This document shows, piece by piece, positions 38,532 to 47,034 of a stretch of DNA of 64,000 nucleotides (the stretch's first letter is position 1; each line of letters begins with the position of its first letter). The notes under the pieces are model-generated. The model was not told the DNA's origin. It saw nothing but the letters and a program-made list of their open reading frames with translations, and searched no databases. The stretch lies in assembly GCA_963810055.1 (NCBI GenBank), contig CAWEME010000007.1, positions 1 to 64,000 on the forward strand. Direction: 5' to 3'. Source of the DNA: REEB95 sp963810055. GTDB lineage: Bacteria; Pseudomonadota; Alphaproteobacteria; ATCC43930; CGMCC-115725. A program made the translations under genes and the position numbers.

Positions 38532-38993
38532 CTAATGCTGGGCTCCAGGCACGGCGCCCGGCGGGACGGCCGGCACCGGTTGCCACGCGCCCTGGCAAGA
38601 TTGGACATAGGGGTAATAGCCCTTTGGATTGGCGCAATAGTACCAGAATGAAGATTGCGCGGATGCTGCCGGGGCCTGCGGCATGACCGCCGGCGCCTGA
38701 TAAACCGGCGGCGGGTAGTACGCATAGGGGTAATAGGGCCAGTCGAAATAATAAGGCCAGCCCCCATAATAAGGCCAGCCCCACCACCCGATCCCGGCGC
38801 CGCCATACCAGCCGCCATGCCAACCGCCGCCGCCATGCCAACCGCCGCCGCCACGCCCGCCGCCCGGGCCGCCCCCGTGACCGTGTTGCGCCATGGCCGG
38901 AGTAACCAGGAATTGCGGACCGTTTGCGATCAGCAGGGCCAGAGCAAGCCATCCGAAAATCTTGAAGAAGCGCGACAGGACAGGATTACGCAT
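38532..38993 (-). CDS. exported Gly/Tyr/Pro-rich protein of unknown function
   Basis: A 153-residue protein with a signal sequence (FGWLALALLIANGPQFLV, cleavage near AMAQ), then a Gly/His/Trp/Tyr-rich low-complexity part, and a carboxy motif SFWYYCANPKGYYPYVQSC followed by QGAWQPV. That Cys-Tyr motif recurs in many small proteobacterial envelope proteins of unknown role. GAGAGG favours the ATG at 38993 over a GTG at 39002. An FNR-like box lies about 77 bases upstream. Confidence 0.7.
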   Translation of the reverse strand: MRNPVLSRFFKIFGWLALALLIANGPQFLVTPAMAQHGHGGGPGGGRGGGGWHGGGGWHGGWYGGAGIGWWGWPYYGGWPYYFDWPYYPYAYYPPPVYQAPAVMPQAPAASAQSSFWYYCANPKGYYPYVQSCQGAWQPVPAVPPGAVPGAQH

Positions 38994-39062
38994 GGGACAC
39001 ACCTCTCTCCGGTACAGGACCGAAGGATCATAACTACTTAGTCGCTATGGCGCCTTTAAGCA

Positions 39063-39076
39063 TTGACGCAGATCAA
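39063..39076. promoter_or_regulatory. FNR/FixK-like box
   Basis: TTGAC-GCAG-ATCAA differs from the consensus at one base and is a common FixK variant. It lies between the MFS gene end (39155) and the start of the exported protein (38993), positioned to act on the latter. Confidence 0.4.
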
Positions 39077-39154
39077 TCGCGTTCCAGCCGCTGAACGATC
39101 CCGACCGGGAGCGGCGCATTGCGGGCCACGGCGCGCCGGGCAAGCCTTTTCGGT

Positions 39155-40363
39155 TTAGCGGGCCTTCCCGAACGAGCGATGCTTGCCGTCCCCATCCCGC
39201 CCGGATCGCGCGCTGACGCCGAATAGCATCAACCCGGCAATGATCGCCACCGATGCCGCCGCGAATGCGGCGGCGGGGTTGTATATCTGCCAGAGATAGC
39301 CTCCTCCCATTCCCGCAACCAGCGCGCCGAATCCGGAAGCCGCATTGAGCCACCCCAATCCTCCACCGCGGAGCCGCTTGCGAGTCAGTTGAGCGGCGAG
39401 AGAACGCTGCACCCCGTCGGTGAGCGCGGGGAACAGGCCGAGCAGAAAGAAACCGAGCAGAAGGGTCCATGGCGACTGCGCGAAATCGAGGATGGCGTAA
39501 CTTAAAACCAGAAACAGATAGCCGGCGAATATCGTGGTCCGGGCGCCGATGCGGTCGCTCATCTTGCCCGCCGAGAATGAGAGCCCGGCGTAGGAAAGGT
39601 TGTACACCGTGTAAAACAGCGGGATATCGGCGATCACCAATCCTATCGATTGGGTCTTGAGAAGCATGACCGCGATGGGAAGGCTTCCCATCGAGAGAAC
39701 GAACACCGACAAAAGGAAGAGCTTGAATTGCGGCGAAAGCTCCTTGAAGGACGCGACCAGGCCGGCGCGCGCGGGTGCGCGCGATTTTGCCACATCCGAA
39801 ACGAAGAAGAGGGTTGCCAGGGCAATGATGCCGACGACAAAAGCCGTCATGAAGACGATATCGAACTGCAGCGGGAGATGGCTCAATAGCGCGTAGGCGA
39901 CGAGAGGACCGAGGATCGCCCCGGTCGTGTCCATGGCGCGATGGTAGCCGAACGACCGTCCGAGCTCCTTGCGCGGCGCCGAAAGCGAAATGATCGCGTC
40001 GCGCGGCGAATTTCGGAGGCCCTTGCCCACCCGATCGACGAACCGCAGGCAGAGCGCCCCGCCGACGGTCGAAACCAGTATGTAAACGGGCCGCACCATG
40101 ACCGATAGCGAGTATCCCGCCACGACAAGCGGTTTGCGATTTTGAAACCGGTCCGAAAGACTGCCTGAATAGATCTTGAAGAAATTCGACGCCGCTTCCG
40201 CAATGCCGTCGACGAGCCCGAGCGATTCCGCGCCCGCTCTGAGCACGGAGACGAAGAAGGCGGGAAAGATGGAAAAGATCATCTCCGAGGAGAAATCGTT
40301 GAACAGGCTGGTGAGCCCAAGAAAGAATATATTTTTCGGAAGGCCGAGAATCCGCTTGTTCAT
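39155..40363 (-). CDS. major facilitator superfamily transporter
   Basis: About 402 residues with roughly twelve membrane helices. The MFS loop 2-3 motif is SGSLSDRFQNRKPLVVAGY and the later equivalent is SAGKMSDRIGARTTIFAGY. RFVDRVGKGLRNSPRDAIIS matches a subgroup of MFS carriers of unassigned substrate. The ATG at 40363 (MNKRILGLPKNIFFLG) is preferred to one 15 codons upstream. There is no clear operon partner. Confidence 0.85.
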   Translation of the reverse strand: MNKRILGLPKNIFFLGLTSLFNDFSSEMIFSIFPAFFVSVLRAGAESLGLVDGIAEAASNFFKIYSGSLSDRFQNRKPLVVAGYSLSVMVRPVYILVSTVGGALCLRFVDRVGKGLRNSPRDAIISLSAPRKELGRSFGYHRAMDTTGAILGPLVAYALLSHLPLQFDIVFMTAFVVGIIALATLFFVSDVAKSRAPARAGLVASFKELSPQFKLFLLSVFVLSMGSLPIAVMLLKTQSIGLVIADIPLFYTVYNLSYAGLSFSAGKMSDRIGARTTIFAGYLFLVLSYAILDFAQSPWTLLLGFFLLGLFPALTDGVQRSLAAQLTRKRLRGGGLGWLNAASGFGALVAGMGGGYLWQIYNPAAAFAAASVAIIAGLMLFGVSARSGRDGDGKHRSFGKAR

Positions 40364-40438
40364 CGTGAAAATATTATCCTCCCTCGGGCGCGAACGGTCG
40401 ATGGCCATGCTCGAAGAGCAAAAGGATCGCGTTTTTGG

Positions 40439-41236
40439 TCAGAAGGTCAGTTGGAAGGCCAGGTAATACGAGAATTCGTTGGTTGCCGCGGCGTTTCGAA
40501 TTCCCCGTCCGGCCGAAAACAGCAGATGGTAATCAGCCGTGAAATCGTAGATGCCGCCGAGATTGAATCCCGTGCTGTCCGGGCCGCCGATCCTGTCGGC
40601 GGTTTGGTGGAAGACCTCGCCGCCCAGGGCGAGCTGTGCGGTCACCTGGCGCTGGAGCAGCCAGCCGAAAAACCAGTAGTTCTGGTTGCCCGGGCCGGGA
40701 TTGATCCAGTAACCGCCGCCGCCATAGGTGACCCAAGGATCGAAGCCCTTTTGCAGCCACACCGGCAGGAATTCATGCGCCCGCCCGCTGCCCAGGCCGC
40801 GCTGCAAATTCCCCGTCGGCGCCTCGACCAGCGGGAACACGCCGATCTGCGGCCACCAGCCGTCCTCGCTTTCCTCGATGAAGCGGTATTTGACGCCCAG
40901 CTCGGTATCGCCGTAGCCGAATTTGGTTCCGGCGCTGCCGTCGGGCTTGTCGAAGGCTCCGAACGGCGCGGCGACATGGAGTTGTAGATCGGGGGCCGCG
41001 CCGTAATTGATTTCGACCCCCGGCAGCGTGCCCGAGGTGTCGCCCTCCTTATGCGTGCCCTGCGAGAAGGCGTAGATTTCCCAATGCTGGTAGTCGACCG
41101 GTTCGGGATCGTCGGTGCGGAAGGGAGGACCGGCGGCGGCCGGTCCCGGCAGCAAAAGCAGCGCGGCGGCCGAAAGGATTCCGGCGATTGCGGCAATCCG
41201 GGCGACCGGCAAGTCGTTCACGCGCCGAACCCCCAT
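40439..41236 (-). CDS. outer-membrane beta-barrel protein (phenol MetA-like family)
   Basis: About 265 residues, with a signal peptide (IAGILSAAALLLLPGPAAAG) followed by alternating strands and a final Phe (YLAFQLTF) typical of outer-membrane barrels. GPPFRTDDPEPVDYQHWEIY and LGVKYRFIEESEDGWWPQIG match the MetA-pathway-of-phenol-degradation group of putative transporters. It may admit aromatic or hydrophobic compounds. The start is ATG 41236 or GTG 41239; neither has a clear ribosome site. Confidence 0.75.
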   Translation of the reverse strand: MGVRRVNDLPVARIAAIAGILSAAALLLLPGPAAAGPPFRTDDPEPVDYQHWEIYAFSQGTHKEGDTSGTLPGVEINYGAAPDLQLHVAAPFGAFDKPDGSAGTKFGYGDTELGVKYRFIEESEDGWWPQIGVFPLVEAPTGNLQRGLGSGRAHEFLPVWLQKGFDPWVTYGGGGYWINPGPGNQNYWFFGWLLQRQVTAQLALGGEVFHQTADRIGGPDSTGFNLGGIYDFTADYHLLFSAGRGIRNAAATNEFSYYLAFQLTF

Positions 41237-41290
41237 CACGTCAGGGTGTCTTTATTGGCGGCGGAGTATCGCGGGAGGCGGTTTTTACGG

Positions 41291-41361
41291 CAAGCCCAGC
41301 GAAGCACAGCCGAGGGCCGATCCTTCCGGGCCCGAGGCGTCGTGCGAAGCCAGATTAACGA
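41291..41361. repeat. palindromic intergenic repeat, copy 3 (long form)
   Basis: One long-form unit, CAGCGAAGCACAGCCGAGGGC...GGGCCCGAGGCGTC-GTGCGAAGCCAGATTA, nearly identical to the long units at 38363 and 38450. Its end supplies the stop codon of the gene at 41355. Confidence 0.8.
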
Positions 41362-41762
41362 AAGAGCGGCGGCAGACGCGGCGGCACCAGCCGCCACAGC
41401 AGCAGGGCATAAAGACAGACCGCGACGTAAAGCACGGCGAAGACCCACAGCGGCAGCGGCCAGTAGATCAGCCGGTCGACCCAGCCCGCGATGAGCGGCG
41501 CGGGCGCGGCGGGCCCGCCCGCCGGTTGCTGGAGACCGAACTGCCAGACGGTGAGGAAGCAGATCCGTTGCAGCACGGCCTGAAGCGCCACCGCGGCGAG
41601 GATGGCGAGGTGAAGCGCGCGCCACCAGAAGACGCGGACGAAATCCCAGCCGCGCCACGCGCCCAAGGGGATCGCAACCAGGCCGAAGACGTTGAACAGG
41701 ATGATGCCGAGATGAAGCAGCAGCACGGCATCGGCAAGCGCGGATCGGTATTGCGGGTCCAT
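41355..41762 (-). CDS. DUF2784 family membrane protein
   Basis: A 135-residue protein with about four hydrophobic helices, ADAVLLLHLGIILFNVFGLV near the start and a central ALHLAILAAVALQAVLQRIC, ending WRLVPPRLPPLFR. The family is DUF2784, function unknown. The ATG at 41762 (MDPQYRSALAD) begins the conserved part. Its last codons and stop lie inside a palindromic repeat. Confidence 0.72.
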   Translation of the reverse strand: MDPQYRSALADAVLLLHLGIILFNVFGLVAIPLGAWRGWDFVRVFWWRALHLAILAAVALQAVLQRICFLTVWQFGLQQPAGGPAAPAPLIAGWVDRLIYWPLPLWVFAVLYVAVCLYALLLWRLVPPRLPPLFR

Positions 41763-41789
41763 CGGCAAAGATCGTCCTGAGCAAGCCTC

Positions 41790-41843
41790 GCGTAGCACCT
41801 GACGTGCGAAGCTAAAGAAAGCGTAGCACCTGACGTGCGAAGC
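41790..41843. repeat. palindromic intergenic repeats, copy 4 (two short units)
   Basis: Two copies of GCGTAGCACCTGACGTGCGAAGC (41790-41812 and 41821-41843), each a GCAC-CTGAC-GTGC hairpin with extended imperfect arms. They lie 18 bases after the mnmA stop (minus strand). Confidence 0.8.
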
Positions 41844-41860
41844 CAAACCAGCGAGGCGAT

Positions 41861-42952
41861 TTAGGCGCGGCGAATCCAGCCGCCGCCCAAAAGCCGGTCG
41901 CCGTCATAGGCGACGCAGGCCTGGCCGGGCGCCACGCCGAAAGCGGGGGTATCCAACATCACTTCACCGGCTCCATCGCCGTCGAGCGTGACGGTGGCGG
42001 GCAGCGGCGCCTGGGCCGAGCGCAGCTTGACCGAGGCCCTGAAGCCCGCCGCCGGCGGCACGGGCCCCAGCCAATTGACTCCGCCCAAGGCCACGCGGCG
42101 CGCGCCCAAAGCCTCATGCGGCCCCACCACCACGCGGCGGGTTTCGGGCTCGAGGCGCAGCACATAAAGCGGCTCCGCCGCGGCCACGCCCAGCCCCTTC
42201 CTCTGCCCGACGGTGAAATGGATCACGCCCGGATGGCGGCCCAGCACCTGGCCCGCCTGGTCCACGATCTCGCCCGGCTCGGAAGCCTCGGGACGCAGCT
42301 TCGCCACCAGATCGCCGTAGGAGCCGGAAGGCACGAAGCAGATGTCCTGGCTGTCGGGCTTTTGCGCCACCGGCAGATCGAAGCGGCTGGCCAGCTCGCG
42401 GGTCTGGTCCTTGGCCAAGCCGCCCAGCGGAAAACGCAGGAAACCCAATTGCGCGCGCGTGGTGCGGTAGAGGAAATAGCTCTGGTCGCGGCCCGTATCG
42501 GCCGCGCGATGCAGCTCCGGCCCGTCCGGCCCGTCGACCCGGCGGGCGTAATGGCCGGTGGCGAGCGCCTGCGCGCCCAGATCGCGCGCCACCGACAGCA
42601 GATCGCGGAACTTCACCGTCTCGTTGCAGCGGATGCAGGGCACCGGGGTTTCGCCGCGCACATAGTCATCGGCGAAGGAGTCGATCACGTCCGAGCGGAA
42701 GCGCTTTTCGTAATCGAGCACGTAATGGGCAATGCCGAGCTTCTCGGCCACGCGCGCGGCGTCGTGGATGTCCTGGCCGGCGCAGCACGCGCCCTTCTTG
42801 CCGGCGGCTGCCCCGTGATCGTACAGCTGGAGGGTGACGCCGACGACCTCGTGGCCCTGTTCGGCCAAAAGCGCCGCGACGGTCGAGCTGTCGACGCCGC
42901 CCGACATGGCGACGACGATGCGCGCGCGGGAGGAGGAGCGAGCCCCGTCCAC
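41861..42952 (-). CDS. mnmA: tRNA-specific 2-thiouridylase MnmA
   Basis: A 363-residue enzyme that thiolates U34 of tRNAs for Lys, Glu and Gln using sulfur relayed from a cysteine desulfurase. The PP-loop is VVAMSGGVDSSTVAALLAEQ; the catalytic Cys pair appears in VPCIRCNETVKF and KPDSQDICFVPSG. The start is GTG at 42952, four bases after the ferredoxin stop. It is the last gene of a long sulfur and Fe-S operon, which fits its need for IscS. Confidence 0.95.
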   Translation of the reverse strand: MDGARSSSRARIVVAMSGGVDSSTVAALLAEQGHEVVGVTLQLYDHGAAAGKKGACCAGQDIHDAARVAEKLGIAHYVLDYEKRFRSDVIDSFADDYVRGETPVPCIRCNETVKFRDLLSVARDLGAQALATGHYARRVDGPDGPELHRAADTGRDQSYFLYRTTRAQLGFLRFPLGGLAKDQTRELASRFDLPVAQKPDSQDICFVPSGSYGDLVAKLRPEASEPGEIVDQAGQVLGRHPGVIHFTVGQRKGLGVAAAEPLYVLRLEPETRRVVVGPHEALGARRVALGGVNWLGPVPPAAGFRASVKLRSAQAPLPATVTLDGDGAGEVMLDTPAFGVAPGQACVAYDGDRLLGGGWIRRA

Positions 42953-42956
42953 GGGG

Positions 42957-43292
42957 TCAGAGCCCCATCATGTTGCGGGTGGCCTTGGGCAGACGGACGA
43001 CCAGGCCGTCCAATTCCTCGGTGATGACGATCTGGCAACCGAGCCGCGAGGTCTTGGTCAGGTCGAAGGCCAGATCGAGCATGTCTTCCTCGTCCTCACT
43101 CGCGCTCTTCAAGATCTCGTACCACTCGGGCTCGACGATGACATGGCAGGTCGAGCAGGCCAGCGAGCCTTCGCACGCGCCCTCGATATCGATGTCGTTG
43201 CGGTGCGCGATCTCCAGCACCGACAATCCCACCGGCGCGTCCACTTCCTTGCGCGTTCCGTCGCGCTGGATGAAGGTCATTTTCGGCATCAT
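42957..43292 (-). CDS. fdx: [2Fe-2S] ferredoxin of the ISC system
   Basis: A 111-residue adrenodoxin-type ferredoxin. Cluster ligands are in CEGSLACSTCHV (three Cys) and a later Cys in TSRLGCQIVITEELDGL. It supplies electrons for Fe-S cluster assembly. It lies between the Hsp70-like fragment and mnmA. ATGs at 43292 and 43289 are both possible. Confidence 0.93.
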   Translation of the reverse strand: MMPKMTFIQRDGTRKEVDAPVGLSVLEIAHRNDIDIEGACEGSLACSTCHVIVEPEWYEILKSASEDEEDMLDLAFDLTKTSRLGCQIVITEELDGLVVRLPKATRNMMGL

Positions 43293-43345
43293 TCAACCCT
43301 TAGCCAATCTTGCCAACTCTAAAACCGCGGCTCTTATATCAGATT

Positions 43346-43819
43346 TCATCCGGCGGGCGGCGCTTCGTCCTCGGCGCGGATCGCCGCGCCCAGCACCGCG
43401 GCATCGGCCGAAACCACGCCCTTGGCGAATGAAACCGCCTCGTCGCGGGTGTAAAGCGCCAACAGTTCGATGTCCGCGGCCGCGGCCGCCTTGACGATGG
43501 CGGCGTGCGAAGCCGCGTCGAGGCCCGGCGCCGCGATCACCGCATGGGTCACCGGCCGGGCCAATTGCTTTTCGGCCCGCGCGCGCAAGGCCAGGAGATG
43601 CGCCGCGAGATGCTTGGCGTCGATCGCCCCACCGGGGCCGAACACGCCTTGCGGGTCGAGCCGTTGCGCGCCTTCACCATCGGGCAGGATCTCGGCGTTA
43701 CCGCCCATTGACATCGCCACCGCCGAGCCGCCGGGAGCCAGGTCGATGCCGACCGAGGCGCCCGGGCCTTCGGCGGGAAAGGGCCCGCCTTCGGGCTCCT
43801 CGATCTGGAACAGTTTCAT
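43346..43819 (-). CDS. truncated, degenerate Hsp70/HscA-like nucleotide-binding fragment
   Basis: A 157-residue protein resembling only the first part of an Hsp70 ATPase domain. VGIDLAPGGSAVAMSMGG (23-40) stands where Hsp70 has the phosphate loop GIDLGTTNS, and VTHAVIAAPGLDAASHAAIV (90-109) with LLALYTRDEAVSFAKG stands where Hsp70 has its VITVPAYFN and EPTAAA blocks. The TT(N)S phosphate loop and EPTAA are lost, and no substrate-binding domain follows, so ATPase activity is unlikely. It sits exactly where hscA is expected, between iscA and fdx. It could be a relic or a small protein with a new scaffolding role. ATG at 43819. Confidence 0.72.
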   Translation of the reverse strand: MKLFQIEEPEGGPFPAEGPGASVGIDLAPGGSAVAMSMGGNAEILPDGEGAQRLDPQGVFGPGGAIDAKHLAAHLLALRARAEKQLARPVTHAVIAAPGLDAASHAAIVKAAAAADIELLALYTRDEAVSFAKGVVSADAAVLGAAIRAEDEAPPAG

Positions 43820-43837
43820 TGACGGGACCGAGATCGT

Positions 43838-44176
43838 TCAGACGTGGAAGGATTCGCCGCAGCCGCAACGGCCCTTTTCGTTGGGATTGCGGAAGGTGAA
43901 GCCCGATTGCAGCTTGTCCTCGACATAGTCCATTTCGGTGCCGATGATGAACATGCTCGCCTTGGGGTCGATCAGGATGGTGACACCCTTGTCCTGCACC
44001 ACCTCGTCCAGCCGGCCCTTCTCGTCGGCGTATTCGAGGGTGTAGGTCAGGCCCGAGCAGCCGCGCGAGCGCACGCCGATGCGGATGCCGGCCGAGGGCT
44101 TGCCGCGCTTTTGCAAAAGCGCCTGGATGCGGCTCGCCGCCGCTTCCGTCACCGTCATCGCCTGCCGTAACGCCAT
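43838..44176 (-). CDS. iscA: A-type Fe-S carrier protein (IscA/ErpA)
   Basis: A 112-residue A-type iron-sulfur carrier with all three ligand Cys: RSRGCSGLTYTLEYAD and the end GRCGCGESFHV. It receives clusters and passes them to apoproteins. It follows the cysteine desulfurase by 18 bases and precedes the Hsp70-like fragment. The gene could equally be named erpA; IscA is chosen by context. Confidence 0.92.
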   Translation of the reverse strand: MALRQAMTVTEAAASRIQALLQKRGKPSAGIRIGVRSRGCSGLTYTLEYADEKGRLDEVVQDKGVTILIDPKASMFIIGTEMDYVEDKLQSGFTFRNPNEKGRCGCGESFHV

Positions 44177-44194
44177 GGAAAATCTCCGTACCCT

Positions 44195-45400
44195 TTATGT
44201 AGTCCCGCCGGATGCGCTTGTCACCCCTGGGCCGGAACGCAGCCGGTTGAGGGCCGCTGCCATGGCTTCGATGGCGAAGTCGATCTCGGTGGCGGTGGTG
44301 AAGCGGCCCAGGCCTAAGCGCAGCGAAGAGCCGGCGATATCCTCGCCCAGGCCCAAGGCCTTCAGCACATAAGAGGGTTCCACTTCCGCCGCGGTGCAGG
44401 CCGAGCCGGTCGACAGCGCCAGACCCGGGCAGGATGCTATGAGATCCAACGCCTTGACGCCGGGGAAACTCAGATTGAGGTTGCCGGGCAGCCGCCGCTC
44501 GGCATGGCCGTTGAGCACCAGATCGGGAATACGCGATTTGAGGCCATTGAGCAAACGCGCGCGCAGGGCGAGAAGCCGCTGCGCTTCGCCTTCCATCTCG
44601 GATTTAGCGATGGAGGCTGCCCTTCCCAGCCCGACGATCAGCGGCACCGGCAAGGTGCCCGAGCGCATGGCGCGTTCCTGACCGCCGCCGTCGATCAGCG
44701 GCGTGATGCGGGCGCGCGGGCGGCGGCGCAGATAAAGCGCGCCCACGCCCTTGGGGCCGTAGACCTTGTGGCCGGAGATGGATGCCAGATCGAGGCCAAT
44801 TTCTTCCACGTCAAAGGGCATCTTGCCCACCGCCTGGGCGGCGTCGGAATGAAACAACGCACCCTTGGCGTGCGCGAGCGCGGATATTTCCTTCAAGGGC
44901 TGGATCACGCCGATCTCGTTATGCGCCGCCATGACCGAGACGATGGATGTGTGGCCGGAAATCGCGGCTTCGAGGCGGCCGAGATCGGCCAGCCCGTCGC
45001 GCCCGACCGGAACATAGGTGACGCGGAAGCCCTCTTCCGCCAAGGCGCGCGCGCTTTCGAGCACGCATTTATGCTCGGTGGCGAGGGTCACAAGATGATC
45101 CTTGCCGAATTGGCGGTGGAAATGCGCCGCGCCCTTCAAGGCGGTGTTGTTGGATTCGGTCGCGCCCGAGGTGAAGACGATTTCGCGCGGCTCGGCGCCG
45201 ATCAGCTCGGCCAACCGGGTTCGCGCCTGTTCCACCGCCGCCGCGGCCTCGCGGCCATAGGCGTGGGTGAGCGAGCCGGGATTGCCGAATTTCTCGGTGA
45301 AGTAAGGCAGCATCGCCTCGACCACGCGCGGATCGCAGGGCGTGGTCGCCTGGTAGTCGAGATAGACGGGTGGCGCGTTGGGGCGGCGGGCGGCGGTCAT
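44195..45400 (-). CDS. iscS: cysteine desulfurase (IscS type)
   Basis: A 401-residue PLP enzyme that releases sulfur from cysteine as a protein persulfide. Visible are VYLDYQATTPCDPRV, IVFTSGATESNN, the PLP-Lys in LASISGHKVYGPKGVGALYL and the active Cys loop LALSTGSACTAAEVEPSYVL. Its ATG overlaps the stop of the other cysteine desulfurase (ATGA), so both are translated together. The desulfurase product feeds IscA-type assembly and MnmA. Confidence 0.94.
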   Translation of the reverse strand: MTAARRPNAPPVYLDYQATTPCDPRVVEAMLPYFTEKFGNPGSLTHAYGREAAAAVEQARTRLAELIGAEPREIVFTSGATESNNTALKGAAHFHRQFGKDHLVTLATEHKCVLESARALAEEGFRVTYVPVGRDGLADLGRLEAAISGHTSIVSVMAAHNEIGVIQPLKEISALAHAKGALFHSDAAQAVGKMPFDVEEIGLDLASISGHKVYGPKGVGALYLRRRPRARITPLIDGGGQERAMRSGTLPVPLIVGLGRAASIAKSEMEGEAQRLLALRARLLNGLKSRIPDLVLNGHAERRLPGNLNLSFPGVKALDLIASCPGLALSTGSACTAAEVEPSYVLKALGLGEDIAGSSLRLGLGRFTTATEIDFAIEAMAAALNRLRSGPGVTSASGGTT

Positions 45401-46512
45401 GCGGCGCTCGCGCGGCAACGGGCATAAAGCACGCCCCAGGCTTCAGCCAAACGATCGATCTCGGCTTCGGCCGTGTTCCAGCCCATGGAGATGCGGATGG
45501 CGCACTCGGACAGGGTTTCGGGAGCGCCCATGGCTTCGAGCACGTGGCTGCGCCTGACCTTGCCCGAGGAACAGGCCGAACCGGCGGAGACCATGATGCC
45601 GGCCAGATCGAGAGCCATCACCTGGGTCGAGGCCGGCACGCCCGGCATGGCGATGCAGAGCGTGTTGGAGAGGCGCGGCGCGTCCTCGGCGAACACCACC
45701 GCATCGGGCGCGATTTCCTTGAGCCGGGCCCCGGCGCGATCGCGCAAGCCGGCGACGCGGATTTGATCGGCAAGACATGACGAGGAAGCGGCGCAGGCGG
45801 CGCCGAAGCCCGCAATGCCGGCCAGGTTCTCGGTGCCGGCGCGGCGGCCGCGCTCCTGCCCGCCGCCGCGGAAAAGCGGCACGATCTCGATTCCCGCGGC
45901 GAGAATGAGCGCGCCCACGCCTTGCGGGCCGCCGAGCTTATGCGCCGACAGCGTCAGGAGATCGCAGCCGAGAGACCGCAGATCGATGGGCAGCTTGCCC
46001 GCCGCCTGGATGGCGTCGCAATGGACGAGCGCGCCTTTTGCATGGGCGAGTTCCGCGGCCTCGGCCACGGGCTGGATGGCGCCGGTCTCGTTATTGGCGA
46101 GCATGAGCGAAACCAGCGCCGGGCTCTTGTCCCGCGCCAGCTGGGTTTCGAGCGAGGCCAGGTCGGCCACGCCCTCGCGCGTCACGCGAATGCGCGCGGC
46201 ACCCGGCGCGTTTTCCAGCACCGAATCATGCTCGATGGCGGAGACGATCAACCGCCTGGCGGGGAAACCGCCCAGCGCCAGGGCATTGGCCTCGGTGCCG
46301 CCGGAGGTGAACACCACCTGCTCGGGAGAAACCCCGGCCAAAGCCGCGACATTGGACCGCGCCTGTTCGACGATCCGCCGGGCGGCGCGGCCGGCGCGGT
46401 GCAACGAGGAAGCATTGCCGCAGCTTGCCAACGCCTCGTCCATCGCCGCGCGCGCTTCGGGACGCAGCGGCGCCGTGGCGTTCCAATCGAGATAAACGGG
46501 GCCTTGGGTCAC
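45397..46512 (-). CDS. second cysteine desulfurase (NifS/IscS-like)
   Basis: About 371 residues starting at GTG 46512 (VTQGPVYLDWNATAPLRPEA). It is a complete group-I cysteine desulfurase with SGGTEANALALGG, LLTLSAHKLGGPQGVGALIL (PLP-Lys) and IMVSAGSACSSGKVRRSHVL (active Cys). It is only moderately similar to its neighbour at 44195 and is not a recent duplicate. It lies directly after iscR. Two desulfurases in tandem are common in alphaproteobacterial isc/suf loci. Confidence 0.92.
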   Translation of the reverse strand: MTQGPVYLDWNATAPLRPEARAAMDEALASCGNASSLHRAGRAARRIVEQARSNVAALAGVSPEQVVFTSGGTEANALALGGFPARRLIVSAIEHDSVLENAPGAARIRVTREGVADLASLETQLARDKSPALVSLMLANNETGAIQPVAEAAELAHAKGALVHCDAIQAAGKLPIDLRSLGCDLLTLSAHKLGGPQGVGALILAAGIEIVPLFRGGGQERGRRAGTENLAGIAGFGAACAASSSCLADQIRVAGLRDRAGARLKEIAPDAVVFAEDAPRLSNTLCIAMPGVPASTQVMALDLAGIMVSAGSACSSGKVRRSHVLEAMGAPETLSECAIRISMGWNTAEAEIDRLAEAWGVLYARCRASAA

Positions 46513-46528
46513 GGGGCCGGAACCCCGA

Positions 46529-47011
46529 TTACTGCGCGGCGGCGGCCGGGGCGGCGGGCCGGTCGAACCGGTTGCGGTGCAGCGCGCCGCTGCTGCCGAG
46601 GATGCGGTTTTCGCACACATCGGCCAGGGTCACCGAACTCAGATAGAGGTGGATCTGGTTGCCGAGTTCCTCCCACAGATCGTGGGTGAGGCAGCGGGTC
46701 TTGTTGCCGCTGCAACCGGTCGGCGCGCCGGGCGTGCAACGCGTGGCGCGGATCGGCTCGTCCACCGCCAGGATGATGTCGGAAATGCGCGTGAATCCCG
46801 CGCCGTGCGACAGAAGATAACCGCCGCCCGGGCCGCGCACGCTCTTGACCAGATCGGCGGCGCGCAGCTTGGCGAAAAGCTGCTCGAGATAGGACAACGA
46901 AATCACCTGGCGCTCGGCGATATCGGCCAGCGAGATCGGCTCGCCGTTGCCGTGCTTGGCGATGTCGACCAGCGCCATCACCGCGTAACGTCCCTTGGTG
47001 CTGAGTCTCAT
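46529..47011 (-). CDS. iscR: Rrf2-family Fe-S sensing regulator IscR
   Basis: A 160-residue winged-helix repressor. The start MRLSTKGRYAVMALVDIAKH and LAKLRAADLVKSVRGPGGGY-type block are IscR-like (here LFAKLRAADLVKSVRGPGGG), and the cluster ligands lie in RCTPGAPTGCSGNKTRCLTH (three Cys and His). It senses [2Fe-2S] supply and controls isc genes. It heads the desulfurase operon behind cysE. The ATG at 47011 is favoured over an upstream in-frame start. Confidence 0.93.
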   Translation of the reverse strand: MRLSTKGRYAVMALVDIAKHGNGEPISLADIAERQVISLSYLEQLFAKLRAADLVKSVRGPGGGYLLSHGAGFTRISDIILAVDEPIRATRCTPGAPTGCSGNKTRCLTHDLWEELGNQIHLYLSSVTLADVCENRILGSSGALHRNRFDRPAAPAAAAQ

Positions 47012-47034
47012 TTCAGTTTCCTTCCACGTCGAGC

